Made by a program: the position numbers and the translations under genes. DNA of 7,948 bases from an uncultured Dorea sp. Lineage in GTDB: Bacteria; Bacillota; Clostridia; Lachnospirales; Lachnospiraceae. Below the pieces are notes generated by a model. That model was not told the DNA's origin. It saw nothing but the letters and a program-made list of their open reading frames with translations, and searched no databases. This document shows, in pieces, positions 1 to 7,153 of this stretch (position 1 is its first letter; each line of letters begins with the position of its first letter). The stretch covers positions 3,961 through 11,908 of the forward strand of contig CAJULU010000080.1 of NCBI GenBank assembly GCA_910587575.1, read 5' to 3'.

Positions 1-777
1 CAGCACTTCCTTTATGGTCGGCCCATTGATGAGGAAATAATCCAGGCTCTCCCCTTTTACCGAGAACCCCACTTTTGCCACCTGCTCTGTGGCCACCTCA
101 AATTCTACCTTCTCCGGATGGTTCACGAATACGCCGTACCCACGGTCAGACAGATAGAATGGGATATTCTTATAGGACTGCTCCGTACTGGTTCCGCCGT
201 CCTCCTTGGCGAGCGTTTCACGCCGTTTGTTCTTCACAAACGGCGTGAAACGCTCGCCAAGCCCATAGATCAGCTCATCCACCGATAGGCCTAACTGCTG
301 CCTCATAAAAGCGTCTTTGCTTCCACGGTCATAGGCTTCGCCCTTCCAGTCCGTTTTCATATAAGCCAAATCCCTTGTCTCGCTCTTTGTCAGGAGCTTT
401 CCATCCCGCTCATAACGCATAGACCAGTGCTCCTTGTTGATGACCAGTCTCAGATGGCCGCTCGTCACTATAATCTCTTCCTCTGTTTCTTCCATATGGA
501 AACATTCAGACTCTTCCGGAAGATTAAGCTCAAACTGTGTCACATCTGGCTTCACCCCTCTGTGGTGGCAAGTCTGCACCCGGATCACTTCCGGCATAGG
601 AGCCGTGATCCGGACCGTCAGGTTGATCCCCCCAAGGGTATCTCCTTTCTCTACGATCCTGCCTGTCGGCGCACATAACGTCACCTGATCTTTTTCTTCC
701 CTCACCTCGTATACATGCGCCGGTGAGAAACATCCATATCCTTCCTTCAATAACCAGCATCCATTGTGAAATTTCAT
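1..777 (-). CDS. yicI: GH31 alpha-xylosidase/alpha-glucosidase, YicI-like, N-terminal part
   Basis: This is a partial gene: 259 codons run from ATG at 777-775 to base 1 with no stop, so the catalytic barrel lies outside the window. The protein begins MKFHNGCWLLKEGYG and carries the N-terminal beta-sandwich signature of YicI-type GH31 enzymes: YGLGERFTPFVKN (about residues 171-183), DGGTSTEQSYKNIPFY (193-208), then RGYGVFVNHPEKVEFEV and a YFLINGPTIKEVL end. Family knowledge: such enzymes are cytoplasmic and release alpha-xylosyl or alpha-glucosyl residues from oligosaccharides; the exact substrate cannot be told from this part. The start is supported by an AGAGG ribosome site (plus-strand 787-791). 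The oddity is residues 184-191 (KRRETLAK), where relatives such as E. coli YicI have GQTVETWN. The change keeps length and frame but removes the conserved Trp-Asn before DGGTS, and its DNA is one arm of a perfect inverted repeat. The enzyme may therefore be impaired. It is divergent from the two-component genes, which may control it (inference). Confidence 0.88.
   Translation of the reverse strand, partial: MKFHNGCWLLKEGYGCFSPAHVYEVREEKDQVTLCAPTGRIVEKGDTLGGINLTVRITAPMPEVIRVQTCHHRGVKPDVTQFELNLPEESECFHMEETEEEIIVTSGHLRLVINKEHWSMRYERDGKLLTKSETRDLAYMKTDWKGEAYDRGSKDAFMRQQLGLSVDELIYGLGERFTPFVKNKRRETLAKEDGGTSTEQSYKNIPFYLSDRGYGVFVNHPEKVEFEVATEQVAKVGFSVKGESLDYFLINGPTIKEVL
205..261. repeat. Perfect 26-bp inverted repeat with 5-base loop inside the GH31 gene
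   Basis: Bases 205-230 are the exact reverse complement of bases 236-261, separated by TCTTC (231-235). The right arm encodes the conserved LGERFTPFV segment of the GH31 protein. The left arm encodes the aberrant residues 184-191. The transcript would fold into a very stable 26-bp stem, but no T-tract follows on either strand, so it is not an intrinsic terminator. Because one arm is normal family sequence and the other replaces a conserved segment of equal length, the left arm is best explained as a copy of the right arm made by template switching or quasipalindrome conversion. A local sequencing or assembly foldback is the main alternative. Confidence 0.95.
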
Positions 778-867
778 CGTCTTATACCTCTTTCGCCTTT
801 CTTGCTTATCTGTTCACAGCCATCCCGTACACAAACATGAATCTGCCTGCTTCTATGCGGCTGTCGA

Positions 868-896
868 TAATCACATTATAAAAAAGAAATTCTCAA
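868..896 (-). promoter_or_regulatory. Possible promoter of the GH31 gene
   Basis: On the minus strand a perfect TATAAT lies at 880-875, about 100 bases upstream of the GH31 start, but no good -35 box is found 16-18 bases before it. A TTGAGA hexamer at 896-891 is 10 bases from TATAAT, too close to pair with it. It would pair at 17 bases only with the weak hexamer TGATTA (873-868). One of these is probably the GH31 promoter; the sequence does not say which. Confidence 0.35.
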
Positions 897-949
897 ATTA
901 ATACTGTATTTATTTGCGAAAAAATACTACTTTTTTTGAATCATTGATA

Positions 950-958
950 TGATACAAT
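950..958 (+). promoter_or_regulatory. Extended -10 promoter for the two-component operon
   Basis: TGATACAAT matches the extended -10 pattern (TG, one base, TACAAT), with the hexamer at 953-958. The -35 region is only T-rich (around 930-936), and a TTGAAT at 936-941 is too close to serve. Transcription would begin about 7 bases downstream, leaving a short leader before the AGGAG ribosome site at 980-984 and the ATG at 994. Confidence 0.5.
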
Positions 959-993
959 AGGACTATAACCTGTATGAATAGGAGAAATCCCAT

Positions 994-2896
994 ATGACAA
1001 GCCATTTTCATCTGAAATATTTTTCTAAAAATAATATGAAACGCCAGCTGATCACTCTGTTTATCTGCGCCGTCATGATTCCTGTCATCAGCATCGGGGC
1101 AATCGTGGGTTTTTCTACCTATCAAAGAACCGTTGCACACTATGAAGATCTGGCCGGCTCACAAAGCAGGCTTGTACATTCTGCTATTGTGTCCACATCC
1201 ATTTACTTACACGCTACCTATGAAAATGTGGCAAACAGCTCGAAGCTTCAGGAAACTCTTATGTACGGATGACCCGGACTTCGATTCGATGGCCGTTACG
1301 GCTGAACTGGCAGAGCTATTCGAGAAGTCCCTGATGAATACAGCTATGCTGACGACTCTGAGGCTCTATGTACCTTCAAACCTAATGGAGCACATAGAAC
1401 CAAACAAATATATCCTGCCATTCACGGAGGAAGCGGCAGGTTCCCGCTGGTATCAGAAAGCCCGGGAGATCTCCGGCAATTTCTGGATCAGTGATATCCG
1501 GACCGGACAAAATGACGTAAACTACTGGGAGTTGTATTATTGCTGCCGTATCCCCATTCCACGCAAAAATACCTACGGTGTACTGGTCATGTCTGTCTCC
1601 AATGATTATCTCCGGAATCTGATCTCTAACAAGAATTATCAGATTTATATGAATGTAAATGAGGAACCCGTTTTTTTAAGTTCTGACCGGAGCTTTGCAG
1701 GAGAAGAATTTCCGGTGGACATGAAGAAAGAAAAAGCGGATTCCCACACGGGGACATTCACATTGTTTGAAGAGAAACTCATCGGTTCCCTGGCAACTGT
1801 CAACCTTTACCATTCTTCGGACAAGCTTCATATTTTTGTTGCAGATACCAGCGCTTTTGGCGCCACCCACCGCCTGCTTATGATATTTTTACTGATCACG
1901 CTGCTTGCCCTGCTGATCTCTGCAGTAATCATCTTTCTGTACGCCACTTATTTCAGCAATCGGATCAACACACTCCGCCTCGCTATTGCGAAGGTCAGCA
2001 GCAATGATTACGAGATCGTCGATAACATACAAGGTGATGATGAACTGACCGCTACGTTTCATGACATGAAGCTCATGGTAGAAAAACTAAAAAGCGCGGA
2101 AGCAAAACTCTACCAGTCACAGATCCATGAGCAGATGATCGAGAACCAGCAGCAGCAGATGGAACTCAAGCTCCTTGCCAACCAGATCAACCCGCATTTT
2201 CTATATAATACACTGGAAGCCATCCGCATGAAGGCTTTCGTAGAAGGGAACAAAGGCGTCGCCAACGCGATCAAGCTTCTGAGCAAATCCATGCGCTATG
2301 TGCTCGGCAGTACGAAGACCGCTTCCACGACTCTTGAAAAAGAGCTTGATTATATTAATACTTATATGGCAATCATGAAGCTTCGGTTTGCATCCTGTAT
2401 CAATTATGACCTTCGTGTGGATGAACGCATTACTCCTTCCAGTTACCGGATCCTGCCCCTTTTGCTGCAGCCTGTCATTGAAAATGCTATTTCACATGGA
2501 CTTAGGGATATGGAGGAGAATGGACGCATCATTCTGAAAATAAGTCCGTCCAGAGACGGTACGCGGCTTAACGCCTGCATTTTTGATAACGGCACCGGGA
2601 TGTCAAAGAGAATGCTTCAAAATGTAACCGCCCGGCTGGAAACACCGGCCAGGAATTCTGAACACGGAATCGGCCTTTATAATACGAACAACCGTATTCA
2701 GCTTTACTATGGGCAAGAGTACGGCATTACGATTAAAAGTAAAGAAAATCTGGGAACCTGTGTAACTGTAACACTTCCGCTTGACAGCCCGGATAAACTG
2801 ACCGGTTCTGCCGCCTTACCAAAGGATGATAAAGAATCCACGCACACTACAAAGAATTCTGTAAATAGATATGACACGGGGGAAGAAGAATCATGA
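994..2896 (+). pseudogene. YesM-type sensor histidine kinase split by a frameshift near 1270
   Basis: Membrane sensor kinase of the LytS/YesM type that would phosphorylate the regulator encoded next. The start at 994 has AGGAG at 980-984 and encodes an N-terminal membrane segment (about residues 17-40, LITLFICAVMIPVISIGAIV). This frame reads LQETLMYG and stops at TGA 1270-1272. The rest continues one base over, from GAC at 1271 to the stop at 2894-2896. Joined, it gives about 633 residues, normal for the family. The second frame encodes an extracytoplasmic sensor part, a second membrane segment (about 1873-1947) and a HAMP-like linker. It then has the phospho-acceptor His in NPHFLYNTLEA (codon 2195-2197), an N box PVIENAISHGL (from 2471), DNGTGM (from 2585) and HGIGLYNTNNRI (from 2663). 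A single extra base around 1255-1273 explains the break; all kinase motifs are intact. A start in the second frame at 1133 would encode non-family sequence and is not real. The event could be a true mutation or a sequence error. Confidence 0.85.
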
Positions 2897-4440
2897 ATGT
2901 ACTGAATGTATTCATTGCTGATGATGAACGGCTCGTATTAGAAGGGCTTACGCAGATCATTGACTGGGAATCCATTGGGGTATCCATCTGCGGAACCGCC
3001 ATGAATGGACAGGATACGCTGGACAAACTACTGCTCCTGAAACCTGATATTGTCCTTCTGGATATCCGTATGCCTAAGATGACCGGTATCGAGGTTGTAA
3101 AGGCCGCCCTGGACTCCGGCTTTACCGGCAAATTCATTATCTTAAGCGGCCTTTCGGATTTTAAACTGGCGCAGACCGCCATGCGTTACGGAGTAGACTT
3201 CTATCTTACAAAACCAATTGATGAGGAAGAGCTTGAACAGGCCATACATACTGTCCGGAATCTGATTGAGGAAGAGCGAAAAGCTTCCCGCTCTTATTCC
3301 CAGTACCGTGACAAAGCCAGGAACCATATTTTAAAGGAAATCCTCTTAAATACCTGCAATTACCATACCTTAGACTCCGGCGACCTGCATCTTGACGCCC
3401 ATATTTACCAGATCATTACTTATGGGAATTACAATCAGGATATCCTCCATCCGGCATGGGATTTTTCAGAACTTATGCGTATTACGAACCAGAACAGCCA
3501 GACCTATGATATCCTTGAGATTGACCAGCGTAACGTCATTTTATTAAAAGGGGAGTTTGCCATCTCCCGGTTTCAGAATCTCCTGGAGCATTACCGCAGC
3601 AAGCCTCAGAAAGGCTCTCCCTTTGATTCGATATTCCTGACCTACGGACGTCAGGCTTCCCGTATACAGGACATCCATCTTTCCTATGAGGATGTCTGCC
3701 GGTTAGAAGGCCGCCGGTTCTTTTGTTTTCGGGACCAGCACGTCATTGGCTATGATGAGCTCCACATGCAGCAGGACATTACGCACCTGTTCACGCAGGA
3801 ACTTGCCCCAAAGTATGCGGAATCCTTCTCGAATTACATACAGTCCCACAATCCAACACTGATTGCGGGCACTTTAAACGAGCTGTCAGATTACCTGACC
3901 AGATGTACGGCCGAGATTCCGGATATTAAACATTTTCTGATCGATGTTTATATTCTGGTAAAACAGAAGATTATGCAGATCTTTCCCCAGGCTGACCTGC
4001 CATTCCTGGCAAATGCCTCTGTAATGGTCTTGATCGAGGAGAAATATTACCTTTATGAGATCATCGAATTTCTAAAAGAACAGTTTGAGATGTGGATGCA
4101 TTCCGTTGGATACTCCTCCGGGGAAAATGTACTGGATGAAGTCCTGCATTATATCCGGCATAATTATCAGGAGAATCTGAAGCTTGAGACACTGGCTCCT
4201 CTGTTTGGCTATAACAGCTCCTATCTGGGAAGGCTGTTTACCAAAAAGCTGAACGTCAATTTTAATTCGTACCTGGACCAGGTGCGTATCGCCAAAGCAA
4301 AAGAGCTGCTGGATGACGGAAACCTTAAGGTGTATGAAATTGCCGAGCGGGTGGGATACAGCAATGTAGACTATTTTCATCGGAAATTCAAAAAATATGA
4401 AGGGACTTCTCCGGCAGAATACCGGAAAAAGCTGAATTGA
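2893..4440 (+). CDS. Response regulator, REC plus AraC-type DNA-binding domain (YesN-like)
   Basis: Cytoplasmic transcription regulator of 515 residues, paired with the upstream kinase. The N-terminal receiver domain (about 1-125) shows the acidic pair D10-D11, the phospho-acceptor D57 in LLDIRMPKMTG, S85 in IILSGLSDF and K107 in YLTKP. All are intact, so it should accept phosphate. A less conserved middle region (about 130-400) is typical of the YesN group. The C-terminus (about 415-515) is an AraC/XylS double helix-turn-helix: LETLAPLFGYNSSYLGRLFTKKL is followed by VYEIAERVGYSNVDYFHRKFKKYEGTSPAEYRKKL. The ATG overlaps the kinase stop as ATGA, which indicates translational coupling, and a GGGGGAAG sequence at about 2878-2885 serves as ribosome site. 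Family knowledge: such regulators usually activate adjacent carbohydrate-uptake and glycoside-hydrolase genes. Here the likely targets are the GH31 gene and/or the solute-binding lipoprotein (inference). If the kinase is truly broken, the regulator may be unphosphorylated or receive phosphate from elsewhere. Confidence 0.93.
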   Translation: MNVLNVFIADDERLVLEGLTQIIDWESIGVSICGTAMNGQDTLDKLLLLKPDIVLLDIRMPKMTGIEVVKAALDSGFTGKFIILSGLSDFKLAQTAMRYGVDFYLTKPIDEEELEQAIHTVRNLIEEERKASRSYSQYRDKARNHILKEILLNTCNYHTLDSGDLHLDAHIYQIITYGNYNQDILHPAWDFSELMRITNQNSQTYDILEIDQRNVILLKGEFAISRFQNLLEHYRSKPQKGSPFDSIFLTYGRQASRIQDIHLSYEDVCRLEGRRFFCFRDQHVIGYDELHMQQDITHLFTQELAPKYAESFSNYIQSHNPTLIAGTLNELSDYLTRCTAEIPDIKHFLIDVYILVKQKIMQIFPQADLPFLANASVMVLIEEKYYLYEIIEFLKEQFEMWMHSVGYSSGENVLDEVLHYIRHNYQENLKLETLAPLFGYNSSYLGRLFTKKLNVNFNSYLDQVRIAKAKELLDDGNLKVYEIAERVGYSNVDYFHRKFKKYEGTSPAEYRKKLN

Positions 4441-4479
4441 TAAAAAGGAATTGCCTTGCCGGATTTGTGGCAAAACTAA

Positions 4480-4508
4480 GTGACATAGCAAATGGGCTGT
4501 GATAAAAT
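4480..4508 (+). promoter_or_regulatory. Promoter of the toxin-antitoxin pair with possible autoregulatory operator
   Basis: GTGACA (4480-4485) and TAAAAT (4503-4508) are separated by exactly 17 bases, a good vegetative sigma-factor promoter. Between them lies an imperfect inverted repeat, CATAGC (4484-4489) and GCTGTG (4496-4501), with 6-base arms and one mismatch. Its place inside the promoter suits the autorepression usual for toxin-antitoxin operons (inference). A second short hairpin, TTGCC/GGCAA (4456-4460 and 4469-4473), lies just upstream. It has no T-tract, so it is a poor terminator for the preceding operon. Confidence 0.6.
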
Positions 4509-4550
4509 AACTTTAATGAACAGAGATAAGACAGGAAAGGAGTGGCTACT

Positions 4551-4823
4551 ATGACGATACAGCAGGAAGCATGTGAAAAAATAATGAGATTGCCGGAAGA
4601 TGGAATAAGATTAATTCTTGTCATAGCAGATGAAATAGCCAGACAGCATGGCATTTTAATCGATACGGATACCGAAAAAGGAAAAAACGCATTACTTGAA
4701 AAGAAGAAAAAAGCATTTCAAAATATGCTGAAGAGGCGGGAACAATCCGCATATCCAAAAGATTTTGATTACAGGAAAATGATGGAGGAAGCACTGGATG
4801 AAAAATATCATTTCATTAATTGA
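4551..4823 (+). CDS. Putative antitoxin of a PIN-toxin module
   Basis: Small 90-residue protein directly upstream of, and overlapping by 26 bases, a PIN-domain toxin gene; the antitoxin role is inferred from this arrangement. It begins MTIQQEACEKIMRLPEDGIRLILVIADEIA, a helical N-terminal segment. A very basic stretch follows (LLEKKKKAFQNMLKRR), then an acidic/aromatic tail (DFDYRKMMEEALDEKYHFIN). That tail resembles the toxin-wrapping C-termini of VapB-like antitoxins. No SpoVT/AbrB or ribbon-helix-helix motif is obvious, so I do not name a family. ATG 4551 is preferred over GTG 4542 because AAAGGAG (4536-4542) then sits 8 bases upstream; the GTG would overlap the ribosome site. The gene is visibly more A-rich than its neighbours, suggesting transfer as a unit with the toxin. 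Confidence 0.75.
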   Translation: MTIQQEACEKIMRLPEDGIRLILVIADEIARQHGILIDTDTEKGKNALLEKKKKAFQNMLKRREQSAYPKDFDYRKMMEEALDEKYHFIN

Positions 4824-5244
4824 CACAAATGTGATTATCAATTTCATTACAAAAAGAGACGACCCTTTTAAAGATGCATGTTTTGAGGTAATGAGGTTAT
4901 GTGCAGAAAACGCCTTTAAGGGTTATGTTGCGTTCCATTCTTTGTCCATTATCTGGTATGTAATCAGAAAGCAGGAAAACGATGAAAAAGCAAGGGCATG
5001 GCTCACTGATATCTGCGATATATTGACGGTAACAGGAGCGACACAGGAACAGGTAAAAGAAGCAATAAAAAATTCGGATTTTCGGGATTTCGAAGATTGT
5101 CTGCAAGATGAATGTGCGGTTTGTGCAAACGCAGATTATATCGTAACCTGTAATGTAAAAGACTTCCGACAGGCAAAGACATCGGCTGTAACGCCGGATG
5201 TTTTTGTGAATATGCTAGACGAAACAGCTCACAGACTGTATTGA
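4798..5244 (+). CDS. PIN-domain toxin, VapC-like (PIN_3 type)
   Basis: This is a 148-residue PIN-fold ribonuclease, likely the toxin of the pair. The N-terminus ISLIDTNVIINFITKRDDPF contains catalytic D9. The middle FHSLSIIWYVIRKQENDEKA matches the PIN_3 type, which has IYYILRK in this place. NSDFRDFEDCLQDECA supplies further acidic residues (D97, E99, D100, D104) and YIVTCNVKDF gives D122. The acidic set is intact, so the nuclease is probably active. Family knowledge: PIN toxins cut specific RNAs such as tRNA or rRNA and are held inactive by the antitoxin; the target here is unknown. The start ATG 4798 lies inside the antitoxin gene with GGAGGAA at 4784-4790, giving coupled translation. Its stop codon lies inside a perfect 28-bp palindrome. 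Bases 4801-4860 contain only 13 G/C of 60, unlike the flanking sugar genes. Confidence 0.88.
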   Translation: MKNIISLIDTNVIINFITKRDDPFKDACFEVMRLCAENAFKGYVAFHSLSIIWYVIRKQENDEKARAWLTDICDILTVTGATQEQVKEAIKNSDFRDFEDCLQDECAVCANADYIVTCNVKDFRQAKTSAVTPDVFVNMLDETAHRLY

Positions 5245-5259
5245 TATCAATACAGTCTG
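5232..5259. repeat. Perfect 28-bp palindrome overlapping the toxin stop codon
   Basis: Bases 5232-5259 equal their own reverse complement, with no spacer, centred on GATATC. The toxin stop TGA (5242-5244) lies within it. It sits between the convergent toxin and lipoprotein genes, where a bidirectional terminator is expected, but neither side has a T-tract (GCGTAATTAACG follows on plus, TGAGCTGTTTCG on minus). It may be an mRNA-end-stabilising hairpin, a weak or Rho-assisted terminator, a protein-binding site, or the scar of an insertion. Confidence 0.9.
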
Positions 5260-5323
5260 CGTAATTAACGGTGGATTCTAGAATATTCATCTACACCCTG
5301 CTTGTATTAGAACGAGAATATTA

Positions 5324-7072
5324 TCAATTACCATATTTCTCCGCGACAGCCTTCCTTGCCGCCGTCTGCTCCTTCGCATTCTCTAAATCCACTTGATATA
5401 CATCCTCATATCCCAAACCATCCAACGTATTCCCAAGCTCTTTTAAAAGTGCATCAAATTCGCTGTCCCGAGCAAATATCATCTGCCATGAATAATCGAT
5501 CACCCTTGCTTTGCACTGTTCTCTCACTGTGGTAATATTCGCGTCCTCAGCCGGCGTGGAGTAGTTAGCGCCGCCAGCCACAAGGAGCATATCATTTTGT
5601 TTTAGATATTCTATCGATGTATCCGCCCCCATCTTTTCCTTCCAATCCCCGTCAAGCACACTTTCATTGCCTTCCGCCGCAGAATCCCAGCACAGGTAAT
5701 CATAAGGAACACCTGTATTCGGATCGGTTTCTGACAGAAGAAATGGTTTGAAATTCAATGCAGATACACCGGCATGCCATTTCCCACCGCCAAATTCTAC
5801 GGGAACTTCTACCGGATTATTCGGCAGCGCCTTTCTGCCAAAATCCGTCAACGAAGGCTTGCCGTCATCACCGATATCCCAGGTAAGCCCCTTCGGCCCG
5901 GCAGCGCCGTTGGCCTGCCCATTCAATTCAAAACCTTCCGGAGAGTATAACCAGTCTATAAAATCCACAAGCCTTTCGGGATCTTCTGCCTGAGAACCGA
6001 TCGCGATAATATTTTTTGAATCCCCTTCCGGCCAGCAGCCAAATGAAAAGATCTTCATATCCTGTACTGCCGCCATCTTAAAGCCCTTACCATCCGCTGT
6101 ATTCTCAGCCGTATTGAATGTACTCTGTCCTACCCACGGCCATGGACTATATAGTGTCTTCCCATTCCGGTATTTCTGAATCCATGCGTCATAATTCTGT
6201 GTTCTGGAATCCGGATCCACCAGACCCAACGCATTTGCTTCATGAAAGAAACGAAGCGCCCCGATATAGAGAGAATCCTCGTCAATGATATTCTGATAAT
6301 CAGGGCCGTCTGCCTTAGACAGCACAAAACCCTGCTCATCATATCCATACATACAGACAATCTGCTTCGCATTATTCATCATATGATCATCCCATTCCCC
6401 AAACAGGGAAATTGCGTAAATATCATCCGTCCCCTCTTCCTCTCTTGCCAAAGCCTGCATCTGCACTAAAACATTTAAGAAATCATCCAGATTATTCATT
6501 TTCGGATACCCGGCTTTCTTATAATAATCCCATCGGATGTAAGGTCCAAAAGTAGGCTCCTGACTCTCGGACGGCACCGTTGGCGGCTGTGATGAGATAG
6601 AATTAGGGAACCCATAGATTCCATCCGATTCAACCAGTTCATTCGTCTTCTCTACTGCAAAACCGTAATTCTTCATTATCTCTTTGTCTTTCACCAGTTC
6701 TGTACAGTCCATGACCAGACCGCTTTTCACCATCTCATCAAATTTGCCATTTGCCGTGTTGATCAGGACCAGATCGCCAAGATTACCCGTGGCGGCCCGT
6801 GTCTGGTAAAGCGTATCCCCGCCCCCCGCAACATTGGGCGCAATGATATTCAGTTCCATATTAAACCGGTCCCTGACCACTTTTGCAAACCAACCGCTCT
6901 GTAAACCCTGGTAATTGGCATACTCGTCATAGACATCTACAGTAATAAATTTTTTATATTTATCTGAGCCAGAAACTTCCTGCCCTGACTTCCCATTCTT
7001 TGTTTCACATCCTGCTGCCAATGATACCAGTAATACCATGCACAGCAATATACCTGTCCATTTTTTTCTCAT
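5324..7072 (-). CDS. Extracellular solute-binding lipoprotein, LplA-like, probably for carbohydrate
   Basis: This 582-residue ABC-transporter binding protein is anchored to the outer face of the cell membrane. The N-terminus is a lipoprotein signal: MRKKWTGILLCMVLLVSLAAGC, with lipobox LAAGC and lipidated Cys22, followed by a polar linker (ETKNGKSGQEVSGSDKYKK). The mature part has the features of large family-1 sugar-binding proteins of Clostridia: a long lobe with GDLVLINTANGKFDEMVKSG, YGFPNSISS and IRWDYYKKAGYP. The later segment SKNIIAIGSQAEDPERLVDFIDWLYSPEGFELNGQANG is typical of the LplA/YtcQ group. The substrate is not readable; an oligosaccharide is likely given the GH31 and two-component neighbours (inference). 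AAGGGG (7080-7085) precedes the ATG. The protein looks complete. No permease gene lies on either side in this window, although such proteins are normally encoded next to two permeases. It could therefore share permeases encoded elsewhere, act as a sensory partner for the kinase, or be a leftover of a larger operon. Confidence 0.9.
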   Translation of the reverse strand: MRKKWTGILLCMVLLVSLAAGCETKNGKSGQEVSGSDKYKKFITVDVYDEYANYQGLQSGWFAKVVRDRFNMELNIIAPNVAGGGDTLYQTRAATGNLGDLVLINTANGKFDEMVKSGLVMDCTELVKDKEIMKNYGFAVEKTNELVESDGIYGFPNSISSQPPTVPSESQEPTFGPYIRWDYYKKAGYPKMNNLDDFLNVLVQMQALAREEEGTDDIYAISLFGEWDDHMMNNAKQIVCMYGYDEQGFVLSKADGPDYQNIIDEDSLYIGALRFFHEANALGLVDPDSRTQNYDAWIQKYRNGKTLYSPWPWVGQSTFNTAENTADGKGFKMAAVQDMKIFSFGCWPEGDSKNIIAIGSQAEDPERLVDFIDWLYSPEGFELNGQANGAAGPKGLTWDIGDDGKPSLTDFGRKALPNNPVEVPVEFGGGKWHAGVSALNFKPFLLSETDPNTGVPYDYLCWDSAAEGNESVLDGDWKEKMGADTSIEYLKQNDMLLVAGGANYSTPAEDANITTVREQCKARVIDYSWQMIFARDSEFDALLKELGNTLDGLGYEDVYQVDLENAKEQTAARKAVAEKYGN

Positions 7073-7153
7073 AAGCTTTCCCCTTACTTATCACTCATAT
7101 CCATCCAGTACCTTCACAGATACGCCTAAAGTTTCGTAAAAATGCCATATCAT

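Noticed and set aside
530..760. A 76-codon open frame on the minus strand within the GH31 region
   Set aside because: It is an out-of-frame reading of the GH31 coding sequence, which is open and family-matching in another frame throughout.
767..1017. TTTCA/TGAAA dyads at the starts of the GH31 gene (767-776) and the kinase gene (1006-1017), similar to the arms at 7154-7177
   Set aside because: Arm order and spacing differ in all three places and two lie inside coding sequence, so a common operator is not supported.
1133..1270. An in-frame ATG at 1133 that would make the kinase a single intact 587-residue gene
   Set aside because: The first 45 or so residues from this start (MHTMKIWPAHKAG...) are the wrong-frame reading of real sensor sequence seen in the 994 frame, lack the membrane segment, and have no matching ribosome site.
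1261..1275. Programmed +1 frameshift in the kinase
   Set aside because: Only the TGAC context fits. GGA does not re-pair well with GAT, and the nearest AGGA sequence is too far upstream to act as a stimulator of the prfB kind.
4456..4473. TTGCC/GGCAA hairpin as terminator of the two-component operon
   Set aside because: The stem is only five pairs with an eight-base loop and is followed by AACTAAG rather than a T-tract.
4072..4654. Minus-strand open frames across the regulator 3' end and antitoxin 5' end
   Set aside because: They lack ribosome sites and family features and lie opposite well-supported genes.
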